DNA from: Draconibacterium orientale
GTDB lineage: Bacteria > Bacteroidota > Bacteroidia > Bacteroidales > JAADGE01
Assembly (NCBI GenBank): GCA_020718265.1
Contig: DYSM01000060.1
Coordinates: forward strand, 1 to 12,441
Reading direction: 5' to 3'
DNA length: 12,441 nucleotides
Shown in pieces: positions 6,788 through 12,441 of the stretch; position 1 is the stretch's first letter; each line of letters starts with the position of its first letter. The notes beneath the pieces are model-generated. The model saw nothing but the letters and a program-made list of their open reading frames with translations, was not told where the DNA came from and searched no databases. The position numbers and the translations under genes are program-made.

Positions 6788-7783
6788 TTATTTTACAACT
6801 AACGGAAAGTTATTTACTTTGTTCGGCAAAAATGCTTCGGACGGAAAATTTTCGACTAACAGGCTATGCATAAAGCTGTTCATCCCATATTTTATCGAAC
6901 GAGTTTCATAGCCCATGATTTTTAAGTATGAAGCAAAATACGCACTTTCGTGTCCGTCTTTTGAGTAAACAACGATGGTTTTGTCTGTTGGGAGTGTTTT
7001 GAAAAATGCCTCGTTAAGCTCCGTTCCGGGTGTAACATGTATGACACCTTCAATATGCCCCATGTCATACAATTCTTTGCTTACATAGGCTAAAACATGC
7101 ACGTCTTCTTTATACTCTATAATGCAATTCAAATCTACTAACAAATCAGCAAAGGAATCGTAGAGCATTTTCTGGGTACGCATTTCAAGCATTTCTTTGC
7201 CCGAAGGACGTTTGGCTTTGATATTTGGAAGTTTGTATTCTGTAACCTGTTTGGGACTTGCCGTCTTTACATAATTACCGGCTGCTATATCTCCAATATT
7301 AGACTCCCATCTATCTACAAATTTCTTTGTCCAACCTGCCATACCCCATTTCATCACATACACATTCGGATACCCTAAAGCGTGTAATGCACCCACCGCA
7401 TGACCGGCTGTTTGCCCGCTGTAGCACACAAACACAACTTTTTTATACATCGGAAAACCGGAAACTCGTGCAAAATCCGCAACATCTGACAATTTTATAT
7501 TCACTGCGCCTTTGATGTGCCCGGCTGAAAAATCCGATTCGCTGCGTAAATCTACAACTAAATAATTACTGTCAATGTTTTGCATAACTTCCTTAGATTC
7601 AATAATATAAGGAAAACCTGCCCCTGACATCACAGAATCTCTGCTCTTTATCTCTTCTACTAAAAGCTCACTGTTGCTGCGGTCCTGAATTGGCGGTCCG
7701 TAAACACTGTGTTGCTCGCGCTCACATGCTCCTATTGCAAACACGAGTAGCATGATGAAGACCGTAAATGTATGTTTATTCAT
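6788..7783 (-). CDS. Tandem-rhodanese lipoprotein without GGC tail
   Basis: The protein has 331 residues. Residues 1-20 form a lipoprotein signal with lipobox AIGAC (Cys20). Rhodanese domain 1 (about 60-155) has VVDLRSESDF, AGHIKGAVNI and an intact loop CYSGQTAG (Cys120). Domain 2 (about 200-305) has MGHIEGVIHV, but the loop reads VVYSKDGHESA, so Ser274 replaces the catalytic Cys. It is a clear paralog of 93-1220: both share KWGM..W after domain 1, LPTDK before loop 2, YGMNSFM/YGANAFM and a NNFPLV/RNYPLV ending. It stops there, without the Lys-rich GGGC extension. It is the first complete gene of the cassette, 90 bases before the octaheme cytochrome, with its own possible promoter at 7836-7843. 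Likely an extracytoplasmic sulfurtransferase with one active domain. Confidence 0.93.
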   Translation of the reverse strand: MNKHTFTVFIMLLVFAIGACEREQHSVYGPPIQDRSNSELLVEEIKSRDSVMSGAGFPYIIESKEVMQNIDSNYLVVDLRSESDFSAGHIKGAVNIKLSDVADFARVSGFPMYKKVVFVCYSGQTAGHAVGALHALGYPNVYVMKWGMAGWTKKFVDRWESNIGDIAAGNYVKTASPKQVTEYKLPNIKAKRPSGKEMLEMRTQKMLYDSFADLLVDLNCIIEYKEDVHVLAYVSKELYDMGHIEGVIHVTPGTELNEAFFKTLPTDKTIVVYSKDGHESAYFASYLKIMGYETRSIKYGMNSFMHSLLVENFPSEAFLPNKVNNFPLVVK

Positions 7784-7835
7784 TTTCTTTATTTAATTTG
7801 AGATGGTTCTTTATTCGGCATAATTTTCGAGTGCA

Positions 7836-7843
7836 CAAATTTA
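7836..7843 (-). promoter_or_regulatory. Candidate -7 box (TAAATTTG) for the 7783 gene
   Basis: The minus strand reads TAAATTTG, an exact match to the Bacteroidota sigma-ABfr -7 element TAnnTTTG. It lies 53 bases before the ATG at 7783 and predicts a leader of about 45 bases. No convincing -33 TTTG is seen at the expected spacing, so confidence is low. Confidence 0.35.
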
Positions 7844-7891
7844 AGGTTACAGATTTTAGTTTTTAATGTTTTTTAACAGAAATAGATTATT

Positions 7892-8053
7892 CTAATAACA
7901 TAAATATAAAATAGCCGGTTTTACCTGCGAATCGTCGCGTGTTTCTTTTCCGCCTTTCATGAAACCCGGCACCCGGTTTAACACGGGTGCGAAAGCTAAT
8001 CCGCCGGCAGCAACTGAGGCTATTTTGATGAAATCGCGTCTTGTCGTTTTCAT
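7892..8053 (-). pseudogene. Twin-arginine signal ORF, probable 5' remnant of a Tat-exported enzyme
   Basis: This short frame of 53 codons begins MKTTRRDFIKIASVAAGG. It is a textbook twin-arginine signal: TRRDFIK, a hydrophobic Ala/Gly-rich core, then AFAPVLNRVPG. It ends KPAILYLCY followed by TAG. Tat leaders of this kind in Bacteroidota usually start large cofactor enzymes. The last residues resemble, weakly, the PT-x-C-x-x-C-[FY] start of the first iron-sulfur motif in PsrA/PhsA-type molybdopterin oxidoreductases. If so, the second Cys is kept, the first is Leu, and the stop replaces the following Trp (TGG to TAG). The frame downstream of the stop is short and AT-rich, so the body of the gene is missing. 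The alternative is a genuine small Tat peptide. It has its own promoter match at 8104-8111. The signal is certain; the remnant reading is inference. Confidence 0.5.
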
Positions 8054-8103
8054 ATCACATTTAAAATTTCAGATATAATAATTGTGTCATACGATAGCAA
8101 CCA

Positions 8104-8111
8104 CAAAAGTA
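8104..8111 (-). promoter_or_regulatory. Candidate -7 box (TACTTTTG) for the cassette
   Basis: The minus strand reads TACTTTTG, an exact TAnnTTTG match. It lies 51 bases before the ATG at 8053, almost the same distance as the box before the 7783 gene. A TTG lies upstream with a spacer of about 16 bases, a little shorter than the usual 19-20 for a -33 element. This is the best candidate for the main cassette promoter. Confidence 0.45.
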
Positions 8112-8215
8112 TTTATCTTTTTAGATTCAATTTATATTAAACAACACATATTTAGTTTTTTATTCTCAATTAATGCGTATCTTTTAGCTATTTACTTGAT
8201 ACACATGTGCAATTT

Positions 8216-8241
8216 CTTATTTAGAATGAATCTAAAATAAG
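8216..8241. promoter_or_regulatory. Imperfect palindrome, possible operator
   Basis: The arms CTTATTTAGA and TCTAAAATAAG are reverse complements except for one extra base, around a short ATGAA centre. It lies about 105 bases upstream of the candidate promoter box. No regulator gene is in the window, so its role is open. Confidence 0.3.
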
Positions 8242-8322
8242 TAGTGGGTATCGGGTCGTTCGTTTATTGATTATTTTATAAAATTTGATTTCTATCATAA
8301 TACAAGCACTAAACAGTCTTTA

Positions 8323-8404
8323 TAAGAAAACGTGTAAATATTTGAATTTATGTAGGTTGTAGTCATTTTTTTAATCGAATGTTTTGTCATTTAGTAGTCA
8401 TTCA
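8323..8404. repeat. Right copy of ~82-bp inverted repeat flanking the sulfur cassette
   Basis: This is the ungapped counterpart, on the opposite strand, of positions 1-82, about 89% identical. The outer 32 bases (8373-8404) are perfect. The inner part, 8340-8371, carries all but one of the mismatches. It lies between the cassette's upstream region and the ppdK side. Together the copies enclose every sulfur gene and none of the housekeeping genes. Confidence 0.85.
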
Positions 8405-8425
8405 ATGGTCAAAAAGTAGTCATTC
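8359..8425. repeat. Three copies of GTAGTCATT
   Basis: The sequence GTAGTCATT occurs at 8359-8367, 8394-8402 and 8416-8424, straddling the outer end of the right inverted repeat. In the left copy the outer site is conserved (positions 3-11, reversed) and the inner one has one or two changes. Repeated short sites at a repeat end can be recombinase or transposase binding sites, but this is only a guess. Confidence 0.5.
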
Positions 8426-8862
8426 TTTGTTTTTTAATAGTTTCAATTGAATTTCGATTGAATTTCAACAGAATTTCTAAAAACATTCGGAACGAAATTT
8501 CGCTCTATCGTATGTAATTTCAACAAGTTATGAGTTCTCTTACAACGGATAAGTAAAACTCAATTCTAATATTTCATGAGTCCGGTCTAAAAAGCCTGTT
8601 TTATTTCAGCTAAACAATCTATATGCTTGATTATCATTACTTTTGAAAATATTTTATAATTTAAGTAAATTACTTATTATCAGTAATTTAACTTTACAAA
8701 CTTTCAACTTTATGACTTTTTATACTGAACTCTTTCTTCAATCTTATCCGCAGTATATCAATATCTTACATAAAAGACTAACTGACTAATATCGTAAATT
8801 ACCGACAATTAAATTGTTGTTCGTGTTTTAGCAGGACATAGTCAGTAATTCAATGGGGTGCG
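8405..8862. other. Intergenic region between right repeat and ppdK terminator
   Basis: I see no gene on either strand here; the region is AT-rich. It contains the phased GAATTTC repeats at 8449-8477. A hairpin has arms TAAATTACT (8666-8674) and AGTAATTTA (8682-8690). A spaced inverted pair is ACTGACTA (8781-8788) and TAGTCAGT (8839-8846), and CAATTAAATTG at 8806-8816 is palindromic. The text TAGTCA...ATTCAATGG near 8839-8856 partly echoes the repeat end at 8396-8408. It may be debris of earlier insertions. Confidence 0.4.
8449..8477. repeat. Helically phased GAATTTC triplet repeat
   Basis: GAATTTC occurs at 8449, 8460 and 8471, an exact 11-base period, so the sites lie on one face of the helix. 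It may be protein-binding or simple-sequence drift. Confidence 0.45.
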
Positions 8863-8882
8863 AGCTTTTCTTCAAAAGCTGT

Positions 8883-8918
8883 AAAAAAAAAAGAACAAGC
8901 CTCTCGACTTGTTCTTTT
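8883..8918 (-). terminator. Intrinsic terminator of ppdK
   Basis: On the minus strand, just after the ppdK stop (8940), an 11-bp perfect stem AAAAGAACAAG / CTTGTTCTTTT closes an 8-base loop and is followed by a run of about ten T. This is a standard strong rho-independent terminator. Confidence 0.9.
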
Positions 8919-8939
8919 GATATTGAGTCGTTATGCGAC

Positions 8940-11657
8940 TTATCGTAAATTTGCTTGTGCAGCGGCTAAACGGGCAATCGGCACGCGGAAGGGCGAGCAG
9001 CTTACATAGTCTAAGCCTGTGCGGTGGCAAAATTCAACCGATGAAGGTTCGCCGCCGTGTTCGCCGCAAATACCGAGTTTGATGCTCGGGCGGGTTTCAC
9101 GTCCTTTTTTGCAAGCCATTTCAACGAGTTGTCCGACGCCGGTTTGGTCGAGCATTTGGAACGGGTCGTGTTTGAGCAAGCCTTTTTCCAAATAAATCGG
9201 CAGGAATTTGCCTACGTCATCGCGCGAGTAACCGAAGGTCATTTGCGTGAGGTCGTTCGTTCCGAATGAGAAGAACTCGGCGGCTTGTGCAATTTCGTCG
9301 GCAGTGAGGGCAGCTCGCGGAATTTCAATCATGGTGCCAACCATATAATCTACTTTCACGCCTTTTTCTTTAATCACTTGCTCGGCAGTTTCACGAATGA
9401 TTTGTTCTTGCATTTTGTATTCTTTAATTGTGCCGATGAGCGGAACCATGATTTCGGGTTTCGGGTTGAAACCTTCTTTTTTCAGGTCGCAAGCTGCTTC
9501 CATGATAGCGCGGGCTTGCATTTCCGAAATTTCCGGATAGGTATTTCCCAAACGGCAACCGCGGTGTCCGAGCATCGGATTTACTTCGTGCAATGATTCA
9601 ACTTTTTCTTTAACGAGTTCTACGGAAACGCCTAATTTCTCTGCCATTTCTTTTTGTGTAGCGTCATCGTTGGGCGTAAATTCATGCAACGGCGGGTCGA
9701 GCAAGCGAATGGTTACGCCGAATCCGTCCATAGCTTTGAGTATGCCGTAGAAGTCGCCGCGTTGAATCGGTAACAATTTCGTGAGTGCTTTTTTACGTCC
9801 TGCAACATCTTCAGCCAAAATCATTTCGCGAATTGCCCAAATGCGGTCGCCTTCAAAGAACATGTGTTCCGTGCGGCATAGACCGATACCTTTTGCGCCA
9901 AATTCGTGTGCAACTTTTGCATCGGCAGGCGTGTCGGCGTTTGTGCGCACATACATGCGGGTGTATTTTTCGGCTAAAAGCATCAATTTACCGAAATCGC
10001 CGTCGAGCGTGGGTTGAATTGTAGCTACTTTTCCGTCGTACACTTCGCCGGTTGTGCCGTTGAGTGAAATGAAATCGCCTTCTTTGTATTCTTTATTTCC
10101 GATTTTGAGAGAATCGTGCGAAACTGAAATTCCGGCAGCCGACGATACGCAGCATTTACCCATACCGCGAGCCACAACAGCAGCGTGTGAGGTCATCCCG
10201 CCACGTTCGGTCAGAATACCTTCGGCAGCATACATACCTTTAAGGTCTTCGGGCGAAGTTTCGCGACGAACGAGAATTACTTTTTGTCCTTTTTCGGCTA
10301 ATTCGGCAGCACGTTCGGCGTGGAATACGCAAATTCCGGTTGCGGCACCGGGTGATGCGGGCAAACCTTTGCTGAGAACGGTTGCTTTTTCAATAGCTTT
10401 TTTATCGAACACAGGGTGCAACAACTCGTCGAGTTTGTTGGGTTCCATGCGCAATACACCGTCTTTTTCGGTAATTAAACCTTCTTCAATCATATCGACA
10501 GCCATTTTTACCATCGCCGCGCCGGTGCGTTTACCGTTGCGAGTTTGGAGCATCCAAAGTTTACCGTCTTGGATGGTAAACTCCATGTCTTGCATGTCTT
10601 TATAGTGATTTTCGAGTTTACGTTGAATATCGAACAGTTGTTGATACAACGTCGGCATAGCTTCTTCCAATGACGGGAATTTAGCTTTACGAACATCTTC
10701 GGGTGTTCCGTTACGTTCAGCCCAACGTTTTGAACCTATGATTGTGATTTCTTGCGGTGTGCGGATACCTGCAACCACGTCTTCGCCTTGTGCATTAATT
10801 AAATATTCGCCGTTGAATTGATTTTCGCCTGTTGCTGCATCGCGTGAGAAGCAAACGCCTGTGGCTGAGTTTTCGCCCATGTTTCCGTAAACCATTGCCT
10901 GAACGTTTACAGCGGTGCCCCATTCGCCCGGAATGTTTTCTTTTTGACGATACAGAATTGCACGAGGTGTATTCCATGAATCGAATACTGCCGTGATTCC
11001 GCCCCAGAGTTGATCCCACGGGTCAGTCGGGAAATCGCGACCGGCTTTGTTTTTTACAACTTTTTTGTATTCTTCTACGACAAATTTGAGGTCGGCAACA
11101 TTCATGTCGGCATCCGAATCGTAGTTTTTTTCTTTTTTGATTTTGTCCAATACCATTTCAAACGGGTCGTGCTCGCCTTCTGCGGCTTCAACGCGCATAA
11201 CCACGTCGCCGTACATGTGAATGAAACGACGGTATGAATCGTAAGCAAATTTTTCGTTGCCCGATTTTTCAGCAACTAACTTCACGGTTTCGTCATTCAT
11301 ACCGAGGTTGAGAATCGTGTTCATCATACCCGGCATGGAAGCGCGTGCGCCTGAGCGAACGGAAACTAATAACGGAAACGCTTCGCCTTTGCTGCCAAAT
11401 TTGGCGTTCATCACTTTTTCGGTGTCTGCAATTGCTTTTTCAACATCGGCTTTGATGAGTTTCACAACTTCATCTTTGCCAAGTTGATTGTACTCTGTGC
11501 AAACTTCGGTAGTAATAGTGAAGCCGGCGGGAACCGGAACTCCGATTAAGCACATTTCGGCGAGGTTGGCACCTTTTCCGCCAAGAAGATTTTTCATATC
11601 AGCTTTTCCCTCAGCACGTCCGTCGCCAAAGGTGTAAACTCTTTTTTTGTCTGCCAT
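8940..11657 (-). CDS. ppdK: Pyruvate, phosphate dikinase
   Basis: This enzyme interconverts pyruvate + ATP + phosphate and PEP + AMP + pyrophosphate in the cytoplasm. In anaerobes it serves pyrophosphate-linked glycolysis or gluconeogenesis. It has 905 residues, normal for the family, and is complete. In order: an N-terminal ATP-grasp nucleotide-binding domain (LLGGKGANLAEM, then VSVRSGARASMPGMM); the phosphohistidine swivel domain with GGMTSHAAVVARGMGKCCV, where His491 is catalytic and the adjacent Thr489 is the position targeted by the PPDK regulatory protein in organisms that have it; and a C-terminal PEP/pyruvate TIM barrel with GLCRTEHMFF, GTNDLTQMTFGYSRDD and the catalytic Cys864 in LGICGEHGG. 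I chose ATG at 11657 (MADKKRVYTFGDG) over a TTG 30 bases upstream, because that extension matches nothing typical of the family. It has its own terminator and no operon partner. No functional link to the sulfur cassette is evident. Confidence 0.98.
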   Translation of the reverse strand: MADKKRVYTFGDGRAEGKADMKNLLGGKGANLAEMCLIGVPVPAGFTITTEVCTEYNQLGKDEVVKLIKADVEKAIADTEKVMNAKFGSKGEAFPLLVSVRSGARASMPGMMNTILNLGMNDETVKLVAEKSGNEKFAYDSYRRFIHMYGDVVMRVEAAEGEHDPFEMVLDKIKKEKNYDSDADMNVADLKFVVEEYKKVVKNKAGRDFPTDPWDQLWGGITAVFDSWNTPRAILYRQKENIPGEWGTAVNVQAMVYGNMGENSATGVCFSRDAATGENQFNGEYLINAQGEDVVAGIRTPQEITIIGSKRWAERNGTPEDVRKAKFPSLEEAMPTLYQQLFDIQRKLENHYKDMQDMEFTIQDGKLWMLQTRNGKRTGAAMVKMAVDMIEEGLITEKDGVLRMEPNKLDELLHPVFDKKAIEKATVLSKGLPASPGAATGICVFHAERAAELAEKGQKVILVRRETSPEDLKGMYAAEGILTERGGMTSHAAVVARGMGKCCVSSAAGISVSHDSLKIGNKEYKEGDFISLNGTTGEVYDGKVATIQPTLDGDFGKLMLLAEKYTRMYVRTNADTPADAKVAHEFGAKGIGLCRTEHMFFEGDRIWAIREMILAEDVAGRKKALTKLLPIQRGDFYGILKAMDGFGVTIRLLDPPLHEFTPNDDATQKEMAEKLGVSVELVKEKVESLHEVNPMLGHRGCRLGNTYPEISEMQARAIMEAACDLKKEGFNPKPEIMVPLIGTIKEYKMQEQIIRETAEQVIKEKGVKVDYMVGTMIEIPRAALTADEIAQAAEFFSFGTNDLTQMTFGYSRDDVGKFLPIYLEKGLLKHDPFQMLDQTGVGQLVEMACKKGRETRPSIKLGICGEHGGEPSSVEFCHRTGLDYVSCSPFRVPIARLAAAQANLR

Positions 11658-12053
11658 TTTATAAAATGTTAAATTTAATAGATTCAAAATTTGCTGTAAA
11701 ATTAGAAATATTTATGAAACATAAAAAAAGCGTTTTCACAAGTAAAACTTTTTTTTACGAATGAAATAGATGCTATGTTAAAATAATAAACTATTTAAGT
11801 ATCAGAAAATGAATATTTTATACAAAGTATTAAAACTAACCGAAAGCATAATGCAATTTTCCGTCCTCGAATTTTCATGTTAAATAAAATGTTTGAAGTC
11901 GGGCTGTTGACGATACGGATTTAATGCTTAGTTTACCTCAATCGACTCCGCAAACGATTGTTGATTTATTTAGATTTCTCAACAACTTAGCCCAAAAAGT
12001 AACAACTTTGCACGAATGTTGAAACATTTTTTGCAACATGTTTTTTGTCAAAT
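11658..12053. other. AT-rich intergenic region upstream of ppdK
   Basis: I see no supported gene here. The ppdK promoter must lie in the first 150 bases or so. A minus-strand TATGTTTC near 11716-11723, with CTTG upstream, is only a near match to the Bacteroidota consensus. Short frames, such as one starting MKIRGRK on the minus strand near 11878, have no recognisable content. Confidence 0.4.
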
Positions 12054-12090
12054 ATAAAAAAAACGCATTGACATTTGTCTAATGCGTTTT
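12054..12090 (-). terminator. Intrinsic terminator downstream of the DUF2442 gene
   Basis: On the minus strand the stem is AAAACGCATT (12090-12081) with AATGCGTTTT (12069-12060). An inner GAC/GTC pairing closes an AAAT loop, and a run of T follows. It terminates leftward transcription from the right edge and separates it from ppdK. Confidence 0.85.
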
Positions 12091-12111
12091 GATTGTGCCG
12101 AAATAAAAAAT

Positions 12112-12183
12112 TTATGCTATCCGTGCCGTGAAATTAATATTTACATTCAGGGCATTGAAGACTTTCTGAAATTTACCGATGCT
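12112..12183 (-). pseudogene. Possible remnant of an HTH antitoxin C-terminus
   Basis: In the same frame as the DUF2442 gene and after two in-frame stops, the minus strand reads SIGKFQKVFNALNVNINF then TARIA and a stop. This resembles, weakly, the last helix and strand of small XRE-type antitoxins (..VLKALGVKLHV..). There is no start codon and no helix-turn-helix core. It may be decayed coding DNA or chance. Confidence 0.2.
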
Positions 12184-12219
12184 TTACGCTATCGCTAAAC
12201 TATACCCGGCGGCGGGCAA

Positions 12220-12441
12220 TTAAGATACAATCATTTTTTCTTCCACTTTTGCACTTTCCGGATATAATGTGTCGGGACAAAAATCACATTCATTCTGCCA
12301 CTGAACCGTTCCGTCTGAGACCTTGACAGAATGAAACATATTCAAAGATTTCAATTCTCTGAAAATCCCCCGGTCAAGATAAGGTTTTACATCAAAAATA
12401 CGAATCTCGCCGTTTGCGAACTGCAATTCTAAACAATAATT
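12220..12441 (-). CDS. DUF2442 domain protein, 5' end outside the window
   Basis: This open frame of 73 codons is open to the right edge. The visible text, NYCLELQFANGEIRIFDVKP, then LKSLNMFHSVKV, GTVQWQNECDFCPDTLY, is typical of DUF2442. In that family a short beta-rich domain ends with xVxWPxGxDxxPDxLY; here WQNECDFCPDTLY is the diagnostic piece. About 10-15 N-terminal residues are probably missing. Family members are small, of unknown biochemical function, and often sit beside DUF4160 or XRE-type genes that look like toxin-antitoxin partners. No such intact partner is seen downstream here. Confidence 0.85.
   Translation of the reverse strand, partial: NYCLELQFANGEIRIFDVKPYLDRGIFRELKSLNMFHSVKVSDGTVQWQNECDFCPDTLYPESAKVEEKMIVS

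Larger units (their letters stand above)
8054..8322. other. AT-rich leader region upstream of the cassette
   Basis: I see no gene here. The region holds the candidate promoter box at 8104-8111 and an imperfect palindrome at 8216-8241. A similar half-site, TTTAGATTCAATTTA, lies near 8121-8135. There is also a short palindrome CACATGTG at 8202-8209. It sits between the right inverted repeat and the first ORF of the cassette, so it is the natural place for cassette regulation. Confidence 0.5.

Noticed and set aside
8323..8425. CRISPR-like reading of the GTAGTCATT repeats
   Set aside because: The units are only 9 bases, unevenly spaced (35 and 22), with no cas genes.
8863..8880. Perfect AGCTTTT/AAAAGCT hairpin before the ppdK terminator
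   Set aside because: It is short and lacks a following T run on either strand; the real terminator is the adjacent 8883-8918 structure.
9057..11487. Plus-strand frames opposite ppdK, the longest 183 codons
   Set aside because: They are antisense to an unmistakable complete enzyme and have no recognisable motifs.
11658..11687. A TTG start giving ppdK ten extra N-terminal residues
   Set aside because: The ATG at 11657 gives MADKKRVYTFGDG, typical of the family; the extra residues match nothing and begin with a rare start codon.

Overview
The window looks like chromosomal DNA of an AT-rich, anaerobic or facultatively anaerobic member of the Bacteroidota. The signs are: no Shine-Dalgarno sequences before the genes, exact matches to the Bacteroidota -7 promoter element TAnnTTTG, two type-II lipoprotein signals, and a bacterial-type pyruvate phosphate dikinase. 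This placement is inference; the genus cannot be read from the sequence. Every gene I can support is on the minus strand, so transcription runs from high to low coordinates.

Region 93-8053 is a sulfur-respiration / sulfur-transfer cassette. In transcription order it holds: a short ORF with a twin-arginine signal (8053-7892, probably the 5' remnant of a larger exported enzyme); a lipoprotein with two rhodanese domains (7783-6788); a membrane-anchored eight-heme cytochrome c of the octaheme tetrathionate reductase family (6697-5072); a cytochrome b561-type quinol oxidase subunit with a PAS domain fused to its C-terminus (5045-4032); two half-size YeeE/YedE (TsuA-like) thiosulfate/sulfur transporters (3969-3451 and 3418-2831); and three more exported rhodanese proteins (2714-2070, 1984-1325, 1220-93). 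The most striking feature is that these last three each end in a Lys/Pro/Ala-rich, apparently flexible tail terminating in Gly-Gly-Cys. In two of them the usual catalytic cysteine of the rhodanese loop is gone. The terminal Cys on a Gly linker recalls the GGCGG swinging arm of the Sox carrier protein SoxY. The working model (inference) has three parts: menaquinol electrons pass through cytochrome b to the octaheme cytochrome, which reduces a sulfur oxyanion such as tetrathionate; membrane-tethered rhodanese/GGC proteins carry the released sulfane sulfur or thiosulfate; and YeeE/YedE pores import it.

The cassette is bracketed by an inverted repeat: positions 1-82 are the reverse complement of 8323-8404 (about 73 of 82 bases identical, no gaps, with the outermost 32 bases perfect). 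This suggests a mobile or invertible segment, or two copies of a dispersed element. No transposase or integrase lies inside.

Region 8405-8882 has no gene but contains small repeats and palindromes. It ends in a strong minus-strand terminator for pyruvate phosphate dikinase (11657-8940), a housekeeping gene of central carbon metabolism apparently unrelated to the sulfur cassette. Region 11658-12053 is AT-rich with no gene seen. The right edge holds a minus-strand terminator (12054-12090), a doubtful HTH-antitoxin-like remnant (12112-12183) and a DUF2442 gene running off the window (12220-12441).
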